A program made the translations under genes and the position numbers. From Mycolicibacterium agri (GTDB lineage: Bacteria; Actinomycetota; Actinomycetes; Mycobacteriales; Mycobacteriaceae): a stretch of DNA of 64,000 bases. Position 1 is the first letter of the stretch, and each line of letters begins with the position of its first letter. The notes beneath the pieces are model-generated. The model saw only the letters and a program-made list of their open reading frames with translations, was not told the DNA's origin and searched no databases. Of this stretch, positions 53,264 through 61,382 are shown in pieces. The DNA lies in the NCBI RefSeq assembly GCF_002553505.1, contig NZ_PDCP01000018.1, positions 38,907 to 102,906 of the forward strand, given 5' to 3'.

Positions 53264-56200
53264 GACTGAGCCTTCGGTCGGCCGAACACGTCGGTGTGTT
53301 GCTCAATGACGTTGAGCCAGTTGCTATCTGCGTCCTGGTGATGGAACCGCAGCACCAGCCAACCCGCCTCGTCCTCGAGTTTGGCCCGGGCTGCCTCGTC
53401 CTTCTGCTGCTGGTGGGCCGCGTCGTGCACCGGCCCGTCGATGAACACCGCGACGTCCATCCCGTCGGTGTGGTAGGCAAAGTCGGGCCGCACGTACAGG
53501 CCCTCGACGATCTGCTGGGCTTCGTCGGGCAGGCGCAGGCCGTGGCGCTCCAGCAGCGCCAGGAACTTCCGTTCCAACTCGGTGTCGCACGCCTCGGCCA
53601 GCCGCTGCAGGTGCTCGGCGCGTTCCTCACCGCCTGCGCCCACCGCGACACTTGCAGTGGCCAGGCGGCGCAGGAGATCCAGCACGCAGTGCCGGTCCAG
53701 GTGCTGATGCTCCCACTGGTTGCTGTAGGACAGCAGGCAGTCGTAGCAGGCCTGGGCGCAGTCTTCGACCGCGTGCGGGGCGCGGTGCCGATCCGCGCCG
53801 GTGTCGGGGTCGAAATGCAGGATCTCCAACGCTTTTCGCGCCACCGCCCGCAGCTGACCGTCCTCGGTGGCCAGCCGCCGCAGCACACCGGCACCGCCCT
53901 CGGCGGCTTCGAAGAACAGCAGCCGCGACCAGGCGTGCTCGCCGCTGGTGCCGGGCAAGGCCTCCACCGCCAGTTCGGCGTCCTCCAACTGATAGAGCGC
54001 CTCGATGCCACGTTTGAGCGCATACATCGCCGCCCGGCGCTCATCGGTGCCGATCGACGGATCGAAGTGCAGCAGCAGCGCGTTGCGGTGATCTTCCACA
54101 TGCGGGATCACCCGTTGATACCGCGGAGCCTCGCCGTGCACATTGTTGGCCAGGTCGGCCTCCTTGCCCCAGCGGCCCTCGACGGTGTCGAGCACGTAGC
54201 CGCGCACGTCCTTGTCCTTGCGGCGGCGCAGACCGACATTCATCCGGCGGATCAGCGCGGTGTCGCCGTAGGTCATGGTGCCCAGTTCGTGGCCGTCGGC
54301 GATGATGGTGGCGGTCAGCTGCCCGGCCCGAACACCGTGCGGCACAAAGCGAATGGTCGTCACGATCTCGTGCCCGGCACGCTGCCGCTCCTCTTCGTCG
54401 GCGCTGATCCGGTCGCGGCGGCGGGTCTTGACCGACAGCAGCCGCATCAGATTGGCCATGGTGGCCTCCGGTGCGAAGGGCGCCCCGCAGTGCTGGCACA
54501 GGTCCGGGGCCGTCGACTCGTGCAGATACCCGCACGCCGCGCAGCGTTTGATCTCGGTGACGTGCACGCCGCTGCCGTCGTCACGGGCGGGCAAGCTGAC
54601 CCGGTTGACCTCGTAGCGCGCGCCCTCGTGATAGATGAACGCGCCGGGACCGAACTCGCTGATCGCCACGAAGCGGGGACGTTGGATGAAGTCGCCCTCC
54701 CCGCCGCTGCGGGTGCGCCGCTCGGCCGGGATGAACGCCGACAGCGGCAGCCGGGGAAACGAGTAGCCGGGCAGAAAGCCCTCCGAGGCGAAGTAGCGAT
54801 ATGTGTAGAAGTCGCCCTGGGCGATGTCGTCGACCTGGCCCTTGAGCAGGTCCAGCGCCGCGCGGGCCTCCGAGATCCGGCCGCGGGCACGCTGTTTGGC
54901 CGCCTCCGAGGCGCCGATGGTCTTGAGGATCTGGTTGGCCATGTCCAGCTCGGTCTGCGCCTCGCGATAGAGCCCACGCCAGCGGTCGGCGGCGCGGTCG
55001 AACCGGACCGGCGCCTGCTCGACGGTGTCGGCGATCCAGGTGTCGGTCCACCACGGCGCAGCGGTGACCTCGGTGGTGGCCGAGAGCACCGCGGTGGCGG
55101 CGGCCACGGCGGCGGCCCGGCTCGACGGCGATTCGATGGCGGCACGCACTTCGGGGCGCAGCGGCTGGCCGGGCTGGTCGATGTCGAGCAGGTCCACCAT
55201 GCTGGCCTTGAGGTCCAGCCCACAGTGCACCAGCCAGACCGAATGGACGTGGGCGCGCACCAGATCCTGGTTGCCCAGTTCCAGCCGCGGCGGCGCCACC
55301 GCACCGGCCACCATGTCCTGACTGCGCCGAAAATAGTAGGCGTCGTGGGCGTTGCCGGTCGCGCAGTAGGTGAGCGCGATCGCCGGTTGCCCAGAACGCC
55401 CGGCCCGACCCGAACGCTGCGCATAGTTGGCTGGGGTGGGCGGAACATTGCGCATACCAACGACATTGAGGCTCTTGATGTCGACACCGAGTTCCATCGT
55501 GGGCGAGCAGTACAGCACCGGCAGCCGGGCTGCACCGAACTCCTCCTCGCGCCGTTGGCGTTTGGACGCCTCCACCTGGGCGGTGTGTTCGCGGGCCTGT
55601 AGCCCGGCCAGCAAGCCGGCCGTCTCGGCATACAGCGCGCGGAAGTACGGGTTGACCCGGCCTTCGGTCAGATTGCTGCGAATGGGGTCCGGTGCGCGAT
55701 GCTCGCCGCTGCCGGGATGCCACGCGATCAGGTCGGCGCGCAGCTGATAACCCGTGGGGCGCTTGGGAACCGCGATACGCACCAAGATGCCGGCACCGGT
55801 TATGACCTCCATCAGATGTTCGATGATGGCCTGCGCGTCGGCGGTCTTGAGCGGGTGGGCGAAGCCGGGAAAGCGGTTGGGCCGACGCAGCCACCGCCCG
55901 TAGGCACCCAGCCCGGACAGATACAAATCGGCGCCGACGCCGGGCAGGCTTTTCGGGCGACCCCCCGGATAGGCGACGCCGCTGTAGGTGCCCGCCTCGT
56001 CGCCGATCGCCCACGGGTCCTTCAACCACTGCTGGCTGGCCCGGCGCACCGCGTCGAACTTGTCCTCGGTGAGAAACTCGGTGTCGATGCACAGGTTGCG
56101 GCGCAGCTCGTCGAGCAGCACCGTCATGACGTGTCGGCGGGTCTCGGCGGTGGCACCGGCCAGTGGCTCACCGCAGGCCGCCCACTTGTCGTCGTCGGCG

Positions 56201-58395
56201 GCCAGCTGGTCGACACCGTCGTAGGTCAACTGCAGCTGGCCAGTCTGTTCGAGATTCGGCATCGTGATGCGCCAGCCGCGCCGCAGATCCGCCCACAACC
56301 GGTAGGCCACCACATCCCGCAGCGCCCGCGCGATCCGCTTGCGCGGGATCGGCTCGTCGGCGGAGTCCTCGTCACGGGCGAACACCTTCAGTGTCGACCC
56401 ACCCAGCGCCTTGACCACCTCCGGCCCCAGGTTCTCGTCGGTGAGCGGGCCGCCCGTGGTGTCCCGATGGTGTGCGGCGGCGCGGTAGAGCGCGGCGCGG
56501 ATCAGCGCGACGAGCACGAAGTCGTTGAAATGTCCGGCCTGCAGGCTGGCATCCTGGCGATTGTCGCTGAACGCCAAGAACTTTCGCGCATCGTCATCGA
56601 GGTCGGTGGCACCGCGCAACGCACGCACGATCGACTGTGACAACACCGTCACCGCGCTGGCGCGGCCTTCGGTGCCCAGGCTGGCGACCCGGGAGAACTG
56701 GGACTGGCGGGCGCTTTCGTAGCTGGTTTTGCATGTCGGGCAGAAGTCGAGGCGCTCGAAGAACGCCGCCGGGATGCCGTCGTCGGTGACGGTGCCGAAC
56801 TCGTCGACCCGAACGGGGCTGGGCAGCTTGGTGATTCGGGCCTTGTCCAACCCCTGGCCGCTGGCGGTGGGCACCAGCCAGTCTTCGGGAACCAGCTCGA
56901 GCACCGCGGGGTCCTGCGGGTCGGGCCACATCTCGGCGGTGAGCAGCAGCAGCCCGTCGGTGCCGGCGTCGTCGACCAGATCGGAATTGGGGATGCGCGG
57001 GCTGAAGCTCTCACCGCCACGTTCACGGTTGACGACCAGGTACTCCTGGCCGCACTCACGGCAGAACGCCAGCGGATACAGCGGCTGGCCGGTGGGCCGG
57101 TTGGGCGCGCTGCGCTGATATTGGGTGGTGAGGAAGCGTTGGGCCGGTGGCTCCAGCGTGGTGTAGACGGTGTCGCCCTTGCCGATGAACTGGTGCAGTT
57201 TGAAGGCGAACAACGCCCGGCCCTGCGGGTCACGGGCGCGGGAGCCGGCCAGCAGCAGCTCGCGCAGTTTCTCGCGGCAGACGTCGGTGTCGACGCCGGT
57301 CTGCACATGTAGCTGCTCGGCGGCGTCGCTGAGTTTGGCCGGCGGGCGGCGGGCCAGGTTGCCCTCGTCGTCGCGGTGCAGGCCGAAGTGCTGTTCGGTC
57401 CACACCGCAAGTGGGTCGGTGCGCAGCGCCTCCCATGTCGTCGGGCACGGCTGGGCCAGCCGCGCGCTCAGCGCTGCCGGATCGGCTTCGCCGGTCGTGG
57501 CGCGGCGCAGCGTTTCACCGACGATGTTGCTCGCGGCGATCGGCACCCCGAAGATCCGGGTCGCCAGCCCGGCAACCTGCTGGCGTTGCTCGTCCTTGGT
57601 GCCCGGACCGGCCAGCGTCGCGCTGGTGCCGACGCACTGGATGTCGCCGCTGCCGACGGCGTTGCGCAGCCGCCGCACCAGCATCGCGACGTCGGCGCCC
57701 TGGCGTCCGCGATAGGTGTGCAGCTCGTCGAGCACCAGAAACGACAGGTTGGCCGCGCTGCTGATCAGCGCCGTGCGTTCGCGCGGCCGGGTCAGCATCA
57801 GCTCTAGCATCACGTAGTTGGTCAGCAGGATGTCCGGCGGCGACGCGAGGGTCTTCTCACGTTCGTCCTTGTCTTCTTGTCCGGTGTAGCGGGCGAAGCT
57901 GACCTTCGGGTTGGTGGCGCCGAGGAACTTCTCCAACTCGTTGCGCTGACTGTTGGCCAATGCGTTCATCGGGTAGACGACGACGGCCCGCACCCCCTGC
58001 CCGGAGCCGTCCCGCAGTACGCGGTCGACGATCGGCACGATGTAGGACATCGACTTACCCGAGCCGGTGCCGGTGGTCAGTACGTAGGACTGGCCGCGGT
58101 GGGCGATCTCGAACGCGTCGGCTTGGTGGCGGTGAAAGGTGATCTCGGTGCCGGTCTGGTCGCGGAAGATGCCGGTTGTTTCGGGGTGCAGAATGTCACG
58201 CTGCACCAGGTCGCTGACGCTCCCGCCGGGCTCGAACGCCGGGTTGAGCGCCAGCCATGGCTCGGGCCACAGCAGACCGTCGGCGATCTCCTGTTCCACT
58301 TTCGAACGGATCTGCTCGTCGCGGATCTCCAAAAAGCCCTTGACGAAGTTTTCGTAGTCGGTCAGAACCTCGTCGAGGACACCGAACGCGTCCAC
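53260..58395 (-). CDS. Giant DEAD-like helicase with DUF1998-type zinc region and C-terminal Vsr-like nuclease domain
   Basis: The 1711-residue protein opens with a YprA/Hrq1-like helicase: Walker A TGTGSGKS at 108-115, DELH at 223-226, GTSATLAG, then after an insertion with CRECGQEY and CPTCKTSY, ELGVDIKSLNVVGMRN and motif VI QRSGRAGRSG. A DUF1998-type region follows with RCAACGYLHES...LCQHCGAPF and the cysteine cluster ACYDCLLSYSNQ. The last 104 residues (from 1608) read ERKFLALLERHG...RPDFAYHTDGMDVAVFIDGPVHD, a Vsr/DUF559-like PD-(D/E)XK arrangement (D at 1638, DG at 1653-1654). Helicase plus DUF1998 in one chain recalls Druantia DruE, or DISARM DrmA and DrmB fused. Confidence 0.88.
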   Translation of the reverse strand: MDAFGVLDEVLTDYENFVKGFLEIRDEQIRSKVEQEIADGLLWPEPWLALNPAFEPGGSVSDLVQRDILHPETTGIFRDQTGTEITFHRHQADAFEIAHRGQSYVLTTGTGSGKSMSYIVPIVDRVLRDGSGQGVRAVVVYPMNALANSQRNELEKFLGATNPKVSFARYTGQEDKDEREKTLASPPDILLTNYVMLELMLTRPRERTALISSAANLSFLVLDELHTYRGRQGADVAMLVRRLRNAVGSGDIQCVGTSATLAGPGTKDEQRQQVAGLATRIFGVPIAASNIVGETLRRATTGEADPAALSARLAQPCPTTWEALRTDPLAVWTEQHFGLHRDDEGNLARRPPAKLSDAAEQLHVQTGVDTDVCREKLRELLLAGSRARDPQGRALFAFKLHQFIGKGDTVYTTLEPPAQRFLTTQYQRSAPNRPTGQPLYPLAFCRECGQEYLVVNRERGGESFSPRIPNSDLVDDAGTDGLLLLTAEMWPDPQDPAVLELVPEDWLVPTASGQGLDKARITKLPSPVRVDEFGTVTDDGIPAAFFERLDFCPTCKTSYESARQSQFSRVASLGTEGRASAVTVLSQSIVRALRGATDLDDDARKFLAFSDNRQDASLQAGHFNDFVLVALIRAALYRAAAHHRDTTGGPLTDENLGPEVVKALGGSTLKVFARDEDSADEPIPRKRIARALRDVVAYRLWADLRRGWRITMPNLEQTGQLQLTYDGVDQLAADDDKWAACGEPLAGATAETRRHVMTVLLDELRRNLCIDTEFLTEDKFDAVRRASQQWLKDPWAIGDEAGTYSGVAYPGGRPKSLPGVGADLYLSGLGAYGRWLRRPNRFPGFAHPLKTADAQAIIEHLMEVITGAGILVRIAVPKRPTGYQLRADLIAWHPGSGEHRAPDPIRSNLTEGRVNPYFRALYAETAGLLAGLQAREHTAQVEASKRQRREEEFGAARLPVLYCSPTMELGVDIKSLNVVGMRNVPPTPANYAQRSGRAGRSGQPAIALTYCATGNAHDAYYFRRSQDMVAGAVAPPRLELGNQDLVRAHVHSVWLVHCGLDLKASMVDLLDIDQPGQPLRPEVRAAIESPSSRAAAVAAATAVLSATTEVTAAPWWTDTWIADTVEQAPVRFDRAADRWRGLYREAQTELDMANQILKTIGASEAAKQRARGRISEARAALDLLKGQVDDIAQGDFYTYRYFASEGFLPGYSFPRLPLSAFIPAERRTRSGGEGDFIQRPRFVAISEFGPGAFIYHEGARYEVNRVSLPARDDGSGVHVTEIKRCAACGYLHESTAPDLCQHCGAPFAPEATMANLMRLLSVKTRRRDRISADEEERQRAGHEIVTTIRFVPHGVRAGQLTATIIADGHELGTMTYGDTALIRRMNVGLRRRKDKDVRGYVLDTVEGRWGKEADLANNVHGEAPRYQRVIPHVEDHRNALLLHFDPSIGTDERRAAMYALKRGIEALYQLEDAELAVEALPGTSGEHAWSRLLFFEAAEGGAGVLRRLATEDGQLRAVARKALEILHFDPDTGADRHRAPHAVEDCAQACYDCLLSYSNQWEHQHLDRHCVLDLLRRLATASVAVGAGGEERAEHLQRLAEACDTELERKFLALLERHGLRLPDEAQQIVEGLYVRPDFAYHTDGMDVAVFIDGPVHDAAHQQQKDEAARAKLEDEAGWLVLRFHHQDADSNWLNVIEQHTDVFGRPKAQS

Positions 58396-58480
58396 CTCGC
58401 CCTCCCCGTCACAGCCGTATCACTTAAGAACAGGTGACCATATCGTCGGACCCCGACAAAAGGGGTCCGATCGCAATGGG

Positions 58481-59710
58481 TTACGGCAACCCGGCCCGGT
58501 CGAACTCCTGCTGCAGGCGCGGACGGCGGCGGTGCCGTTCGCGCTGCGCGGCGATGAACGCGTCGATACTCGCGGCTTCCGGTGACCCGGCGGCCAGCGT
58601 GCGCATCTTCTTCAGCCGTCGCGCGGCGGAGCGATAGTTGCGCGCGTCGGCGTCGATCAGCTCACGGTCGACCAGCCGCGTGTAGACCGGCAACACGGCC
58701 AGCGGGTCGCGTTTTTCGTACGCATTGGCCAGATCGCTCCACGTGCGGTCGTCATCGAGGCCGAGGTCGTGCGCCAGCGCCCAGGCGTAGGAAATGTCCT
58801 TGAGGTACAGCTGCGCGAACTGCACCGCATCGCGAGGGCGCAAGGCCAGGGCCGCCATGACCTCGTCGCGATAGTCCGGCCAGGCCGGCCCGGCGTCCTG
58901 GTAGAGCCGACCCGCCGTGCTCGACGACGGCCACCGCCGAAACACCCAAACCCGGGCGGCGAGCAATTCGTCGGGCCGATGTTCGGCCAGCAGGTCGCAC
59001 CAATAGTCGGCGGCCCGGCGTGCCTGGTGACCGTGGTCGAAATCGGCGGCCTGGTTGGCCCAGTCGATCGCCGCGTCGACCTCACCGATCTCCATCAACG
59101 CGACCGCGGTGTCGTGCAGCCATGCCGCGACCCGCCGATCGCGGGCATGGGTGCGGATGATCGCCTCGACGTCGCGGTCGTAGACGGCCAGGCGCTGCGC
59201 GTTGTGGTCGAGGGTGAACCACTCGTGCGCGTGGGGCGACGACCAGCGCTCGTCCTCGGACGGGCGCGGCCCGAGCCCGGCGGCCCGTGCGTCAAGTGCG
59301 GCGCGATAGGCCGCCATGCCCTCGGCGCCGAGGGCAGGCGCATAGTCGACCGGGTCGAGGGTGAAGTAGTCGCAGTCATTGTCGAACTGGAACTTCACCA
59401 TCCAGTCGACCAGCTTGCGGGCAGCCACCCGGGCACGCTCCGCGAGCACCGGGTGCAGCGCCAGCAGGTCTCGGCAGGCGTCGCCGATGATCCCGCTGGA
59501 GTCGTCGGCGCGCATGATCACCTTCAGCGCCGATGTGATGGCGCGCTGCGTCACGGTGAACACCTCGGCGGGACCGTGTGTGTCGGCGGCCTGGCGGAGC
59601 ATCGCCACTGCGTCATGCATCTGTGCGCCATGCGCGTTGGCCACATTCCACCGCCACACATCGGCGCGGGTGCGTATCAGCGGCAGCACGGCATCAGCGA
59701 GAGCAGTCAC
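58481..59710 (-). CDS. Helical-repeat protein, DUF6880-like, unknown function
   Basis: The GTG at 59710 (VTALADAVLPLIRTRADVW) gives 409 residues. Another GTG at 59746 would overlap the divergent gene. The protein is Ala/Asp/Arg-rich and almost wholly helical, like TPR-type repeats. Its second half (DAVQFAQLYLKDISYAWALAHDLGL, then ANAYEKRDPLAVLPVYTRLVDREL) resembles the C-terminal part of some SWIM-zinc-finger-associated proteins. No zinc motif is present here. It points toward the helicase gene with an 85-bp gap, so it could head the defence transcript or be separate. Confidence 0.65.
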   Translation of the reverse strand: MTALADAVLPLIRTRADVWRWNVANAHGAQMHDAVAMLRQAADTHGPAEVFTVTQRAITSALKVIMRADDSSGIIGDACRDLLALHPVLAERARVAARKLVDWMVKFQFDNDCDYFTLDPVDYAPALGAEGMAAYRAALDARAAGLGPRPSEDERWSSPHAHEWFTLDHNAQRLAVYDRDVEAIIRTHARDRRVAAWLHDTAVALMEIGEVDAAIDWANQAADFDHGHQARRAADYWCDLLAEHRPDELLAARVWVFRRWPSSSTAGRLYQDAGPAWPDYRDEVMAALALRPRDAVQFAQLYLKDISYAWALAHDLGLDDDRTWSDLANAYEKRDPLAVLPVYTRLVDRELIDADARNYRSAARRLKKMRTLAAGSPEAASIDAFIAAQRERHRRRPRLQQEFDRAGLP

Positions 59711-59726
59711 GACATCATCATGGGGT

Positions 59727-60035
59727 ATGCGTGTTGAACTTCTCACCAGCCCGGGTTGCCCTCATGCGGCGTCGGTTCGGCGAATGCTCGAACAGTGTCT
59801 GAGCGAGATCGGTGCTTCGCACGATGCTCTCATCGAGCGAGTCGGCAGCTATTCGTCACCGACGGTGCTCATCGACGGGACTGACGTCATGAACTGTTCC
59901 ACCGACGTGTCGGTGCAGGCGTGTCGGTTGGATCTGCCGACCAAAGATCGCATCATGGCCGCGCTGCAAAACGCGGGATCGCGGCCACCAGGTCGACACT
60001 GCACGTCGACACGCCGTGGACGTAGGCCACCATGA
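59727..60035 (+). CDS. Thioredoxin-fold small protein (MerB/glutaredoxin-like)
   Basis: The ATG at 59727 gives 102 residues: MRVELLTSPGCPHAASVRRML, then SYSSPTVLIDGTDVM and CRLDLPTKDRIMAAL. The SPGCPHA site has a single cysteine, and SPTVLIDG is the cis-proline loop, so this is a thioredoxin fold of the type often annotated near alkylmercury lyases. The family usually ends soon after DRIMAAL. The extra 18 basic residues here are read through the antisense of a transposase remnant, so the 3' end may have been altered. It diverges from the gene at 58481-59710. Confidence 0.7.
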   Translation: MRVELLTSPGCPHAASVRRMLEQCLSEIGASHDALIERVGSYSSPTVLIDGTDVMNCSTDVSVQACRLDLPTKDRIMAALQNAGSRPPGRHCTSTRRGRRPP

Positions 60036-60100
60036 TCCGCGCGTGCAGTGTCTTGTCGATGCGGCGGCGCCGCTCGACGCCGCTACCGTAGAGCTGGACA
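59980..60100 (-). pseudogene. IS256-family transposase fragment
   Basis: On the minus strand the residues RRIDKTLHARIMVAYVHG followed by VSTCSVDLVAA (60066-59980) closely resemble the segment AYVHGVSTRSVDDLVAALG of IS256-type (Mutator) transposases. The frame breaks on both sides and no DDE region is present. It is a short relic of a second mobile element. Confidence 0.6.
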
Positions 60101-60376
60101 AGTCGCATTATGCCCGCACAGTTTGCGTTTCCCAAGTTGCTGTGTTTCCCCGCCGCGGCTTCTGCCGGAGCGTTGTTGCGAGCTTCCACGCGACCTCAGG
60201 CAAGACCGGTTTCCAGACTAGAGGCCGAGGGCTGCGTCGGCGGCATCGCGTAGCTAGGCGCGGCGTTCCCATTGCTGGTCGCAAGGGCGAGTAACTCAGT
60301 TGGCACCAGGGCGCTGAGCTACGGCAGCAATAGGGAACGCGCGCATTTACGTCGATGGGAATCAAACACAGAGACC
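60101..60376. other. Intergenic region without recognisable genes
   Basis: This stretch separates the thioredoxin-like gene and transposase relic from the leftward cysteine-rich gene. It is less GC-rich than its surroundings in places. Short frames are present but none has family-like sequence or a good ribosome-binding site. I see nothing assignable. Confidence 0.5.
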
Positions 60377-61201
60377 CTAGGTGGCGGCTAAGCGGGCTCC
60401 ACAGTTGGCGCACCATCGTGCTGCGGTGCCGATGAGGCTGCTGATCGCGTCGAGTTTGTCGCGATGATGGGTGCATCCGGTTCGAGTGAGGTGGTCGCGG
60501 ATGGTGGTGACGATGAAATGGGCGCGTTCGGCGGGGGTGGTTCCGTAGCCGTCGGTGTTGACGGTGCCGGACGCGATGATGTCGCCACGTTCCAGATCCT
60601 GCTGTCGGTAGGAGGTGGTGCCGTCGACGTTGTGGCCGTCGACAATCCGCACGGATCGGCCGGTGGGTCGGAGGTCGATTTCGAGGTCCCAGTCTCCGCC
60701 GCGTTCACGAAAGTAGAAGCTGTGTCCGTCGACGGTGCCGCGCCATTGCTCGGGTGCCCAACCGCCATGGCTATGGACGACTACGCCCGGCTGCTGGGCG
60801 AGCCAGGCCTGCAGATTTTCTTCGGCAGCCTCGTCGGCGGCGCGAATCTGGAGGCCTTGCAGGGATTGCCAGTACTCACCAATCGCGCTGAGCAACTGTC
60901 GAAATGATCCGCGCTGTTGAGCGCACGTGCGGGTGCAATTGCAGTCGAAGCCAAAGTCGTGAAGAGAGCTGCTGGGCAGTTGCGGATGACAAGAACATCG
61001 GTACAGCTCACCGGTCTCGATGTCGCGCCACTCAGTCAACACGGCCAAGGCAACCTCTGCCACGGCCCCGGAATCTGCGATGCCGTGCCCGCCAAGTACC
61101 TCCGCCAAATACGCGCGGTAGCGAGAACGCGCATGACCGCGGGCACGCTCGCTGCGCTCCCGGTGCTCGGCCGCCCTCGGCGGATGCTGGTCGTCGTTCA
61201 C
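60377..61201 (-). CDS. Cysteine-rich protein of unknown function
   Basis: A GTG at 61201 (MNDDQHPPRAAEHRERSER) gives 274 residues. The N-terminal third is a charged helix. A cysteine cluster follows (YRCSCHP near 68, then FGFDCNCTRTC near 84-94), and WCANCGARLAAT closes the protein, so at least one zinc site is likely. The middle has an all-beta look (DGHSFYFRERGGDWDLEIDL, RSVRIVDGHNVDGTTSYRQQDLERGD). I do not recognise the family. It is divergent from the AAA+ ATPase gene with a 181-bp shared upstream region. The start is uncertain. Confidence 0.6.
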   Translation of the reverse strand: MNDDQHPPRAAEHRERSERARGHARSRYRAYLAEVLGGHGIADSGAVAEVALAVLTEWRDIETGELYRCSCHPQLPSSSLHDFGFDCNCTRTCAQQRGSFRQLLSAIGEYWQSLQGLQIRAADEAAEENLQAWLAQQPGVVVHSHGGWAPEQWRGTVDGHSFYFRERGGDWDLEIDLRPTGRSVRIVDGHNVDGTTSYRQQDLERGDIIASGTVNTDGYGTTPAERAHFIVTTIRDHLTRTGCTHHRDKLDAISSLIGTAARWCANCGARLAAT

Positions 61202-61382
61202 GAGGAGTCAGGATGACACCGCAGCGACGGCGGTGTCGCGCGATTTCCGTGCCGCCACGTCCCGGTGTGAGCAGGTGCGGGCTCATCGTGTGGCAGAGTC
61301 CGGAGAAAAGGGGTTGTCAGTTTCGCTGTGGGGTGAGATTCTGTACGACTTTGCTCCATTCCGCCGACCCCCGCCTGAAGCG

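Noticed and set aside
53296..55602. 768-codon plus-strand frame opposite the giant helicase
   Set aside because: It lies antisense to conserved DUF1998 and nuclease motifs and has shadow-like composition.
44177..58395. Assignment as a BREX system
   Set aside because: A PglX-like methyltransferase is present, but I see no PglZ alkaline-phosphatase-like protein, BrxC/PglY ATPase or BrxL in the window.
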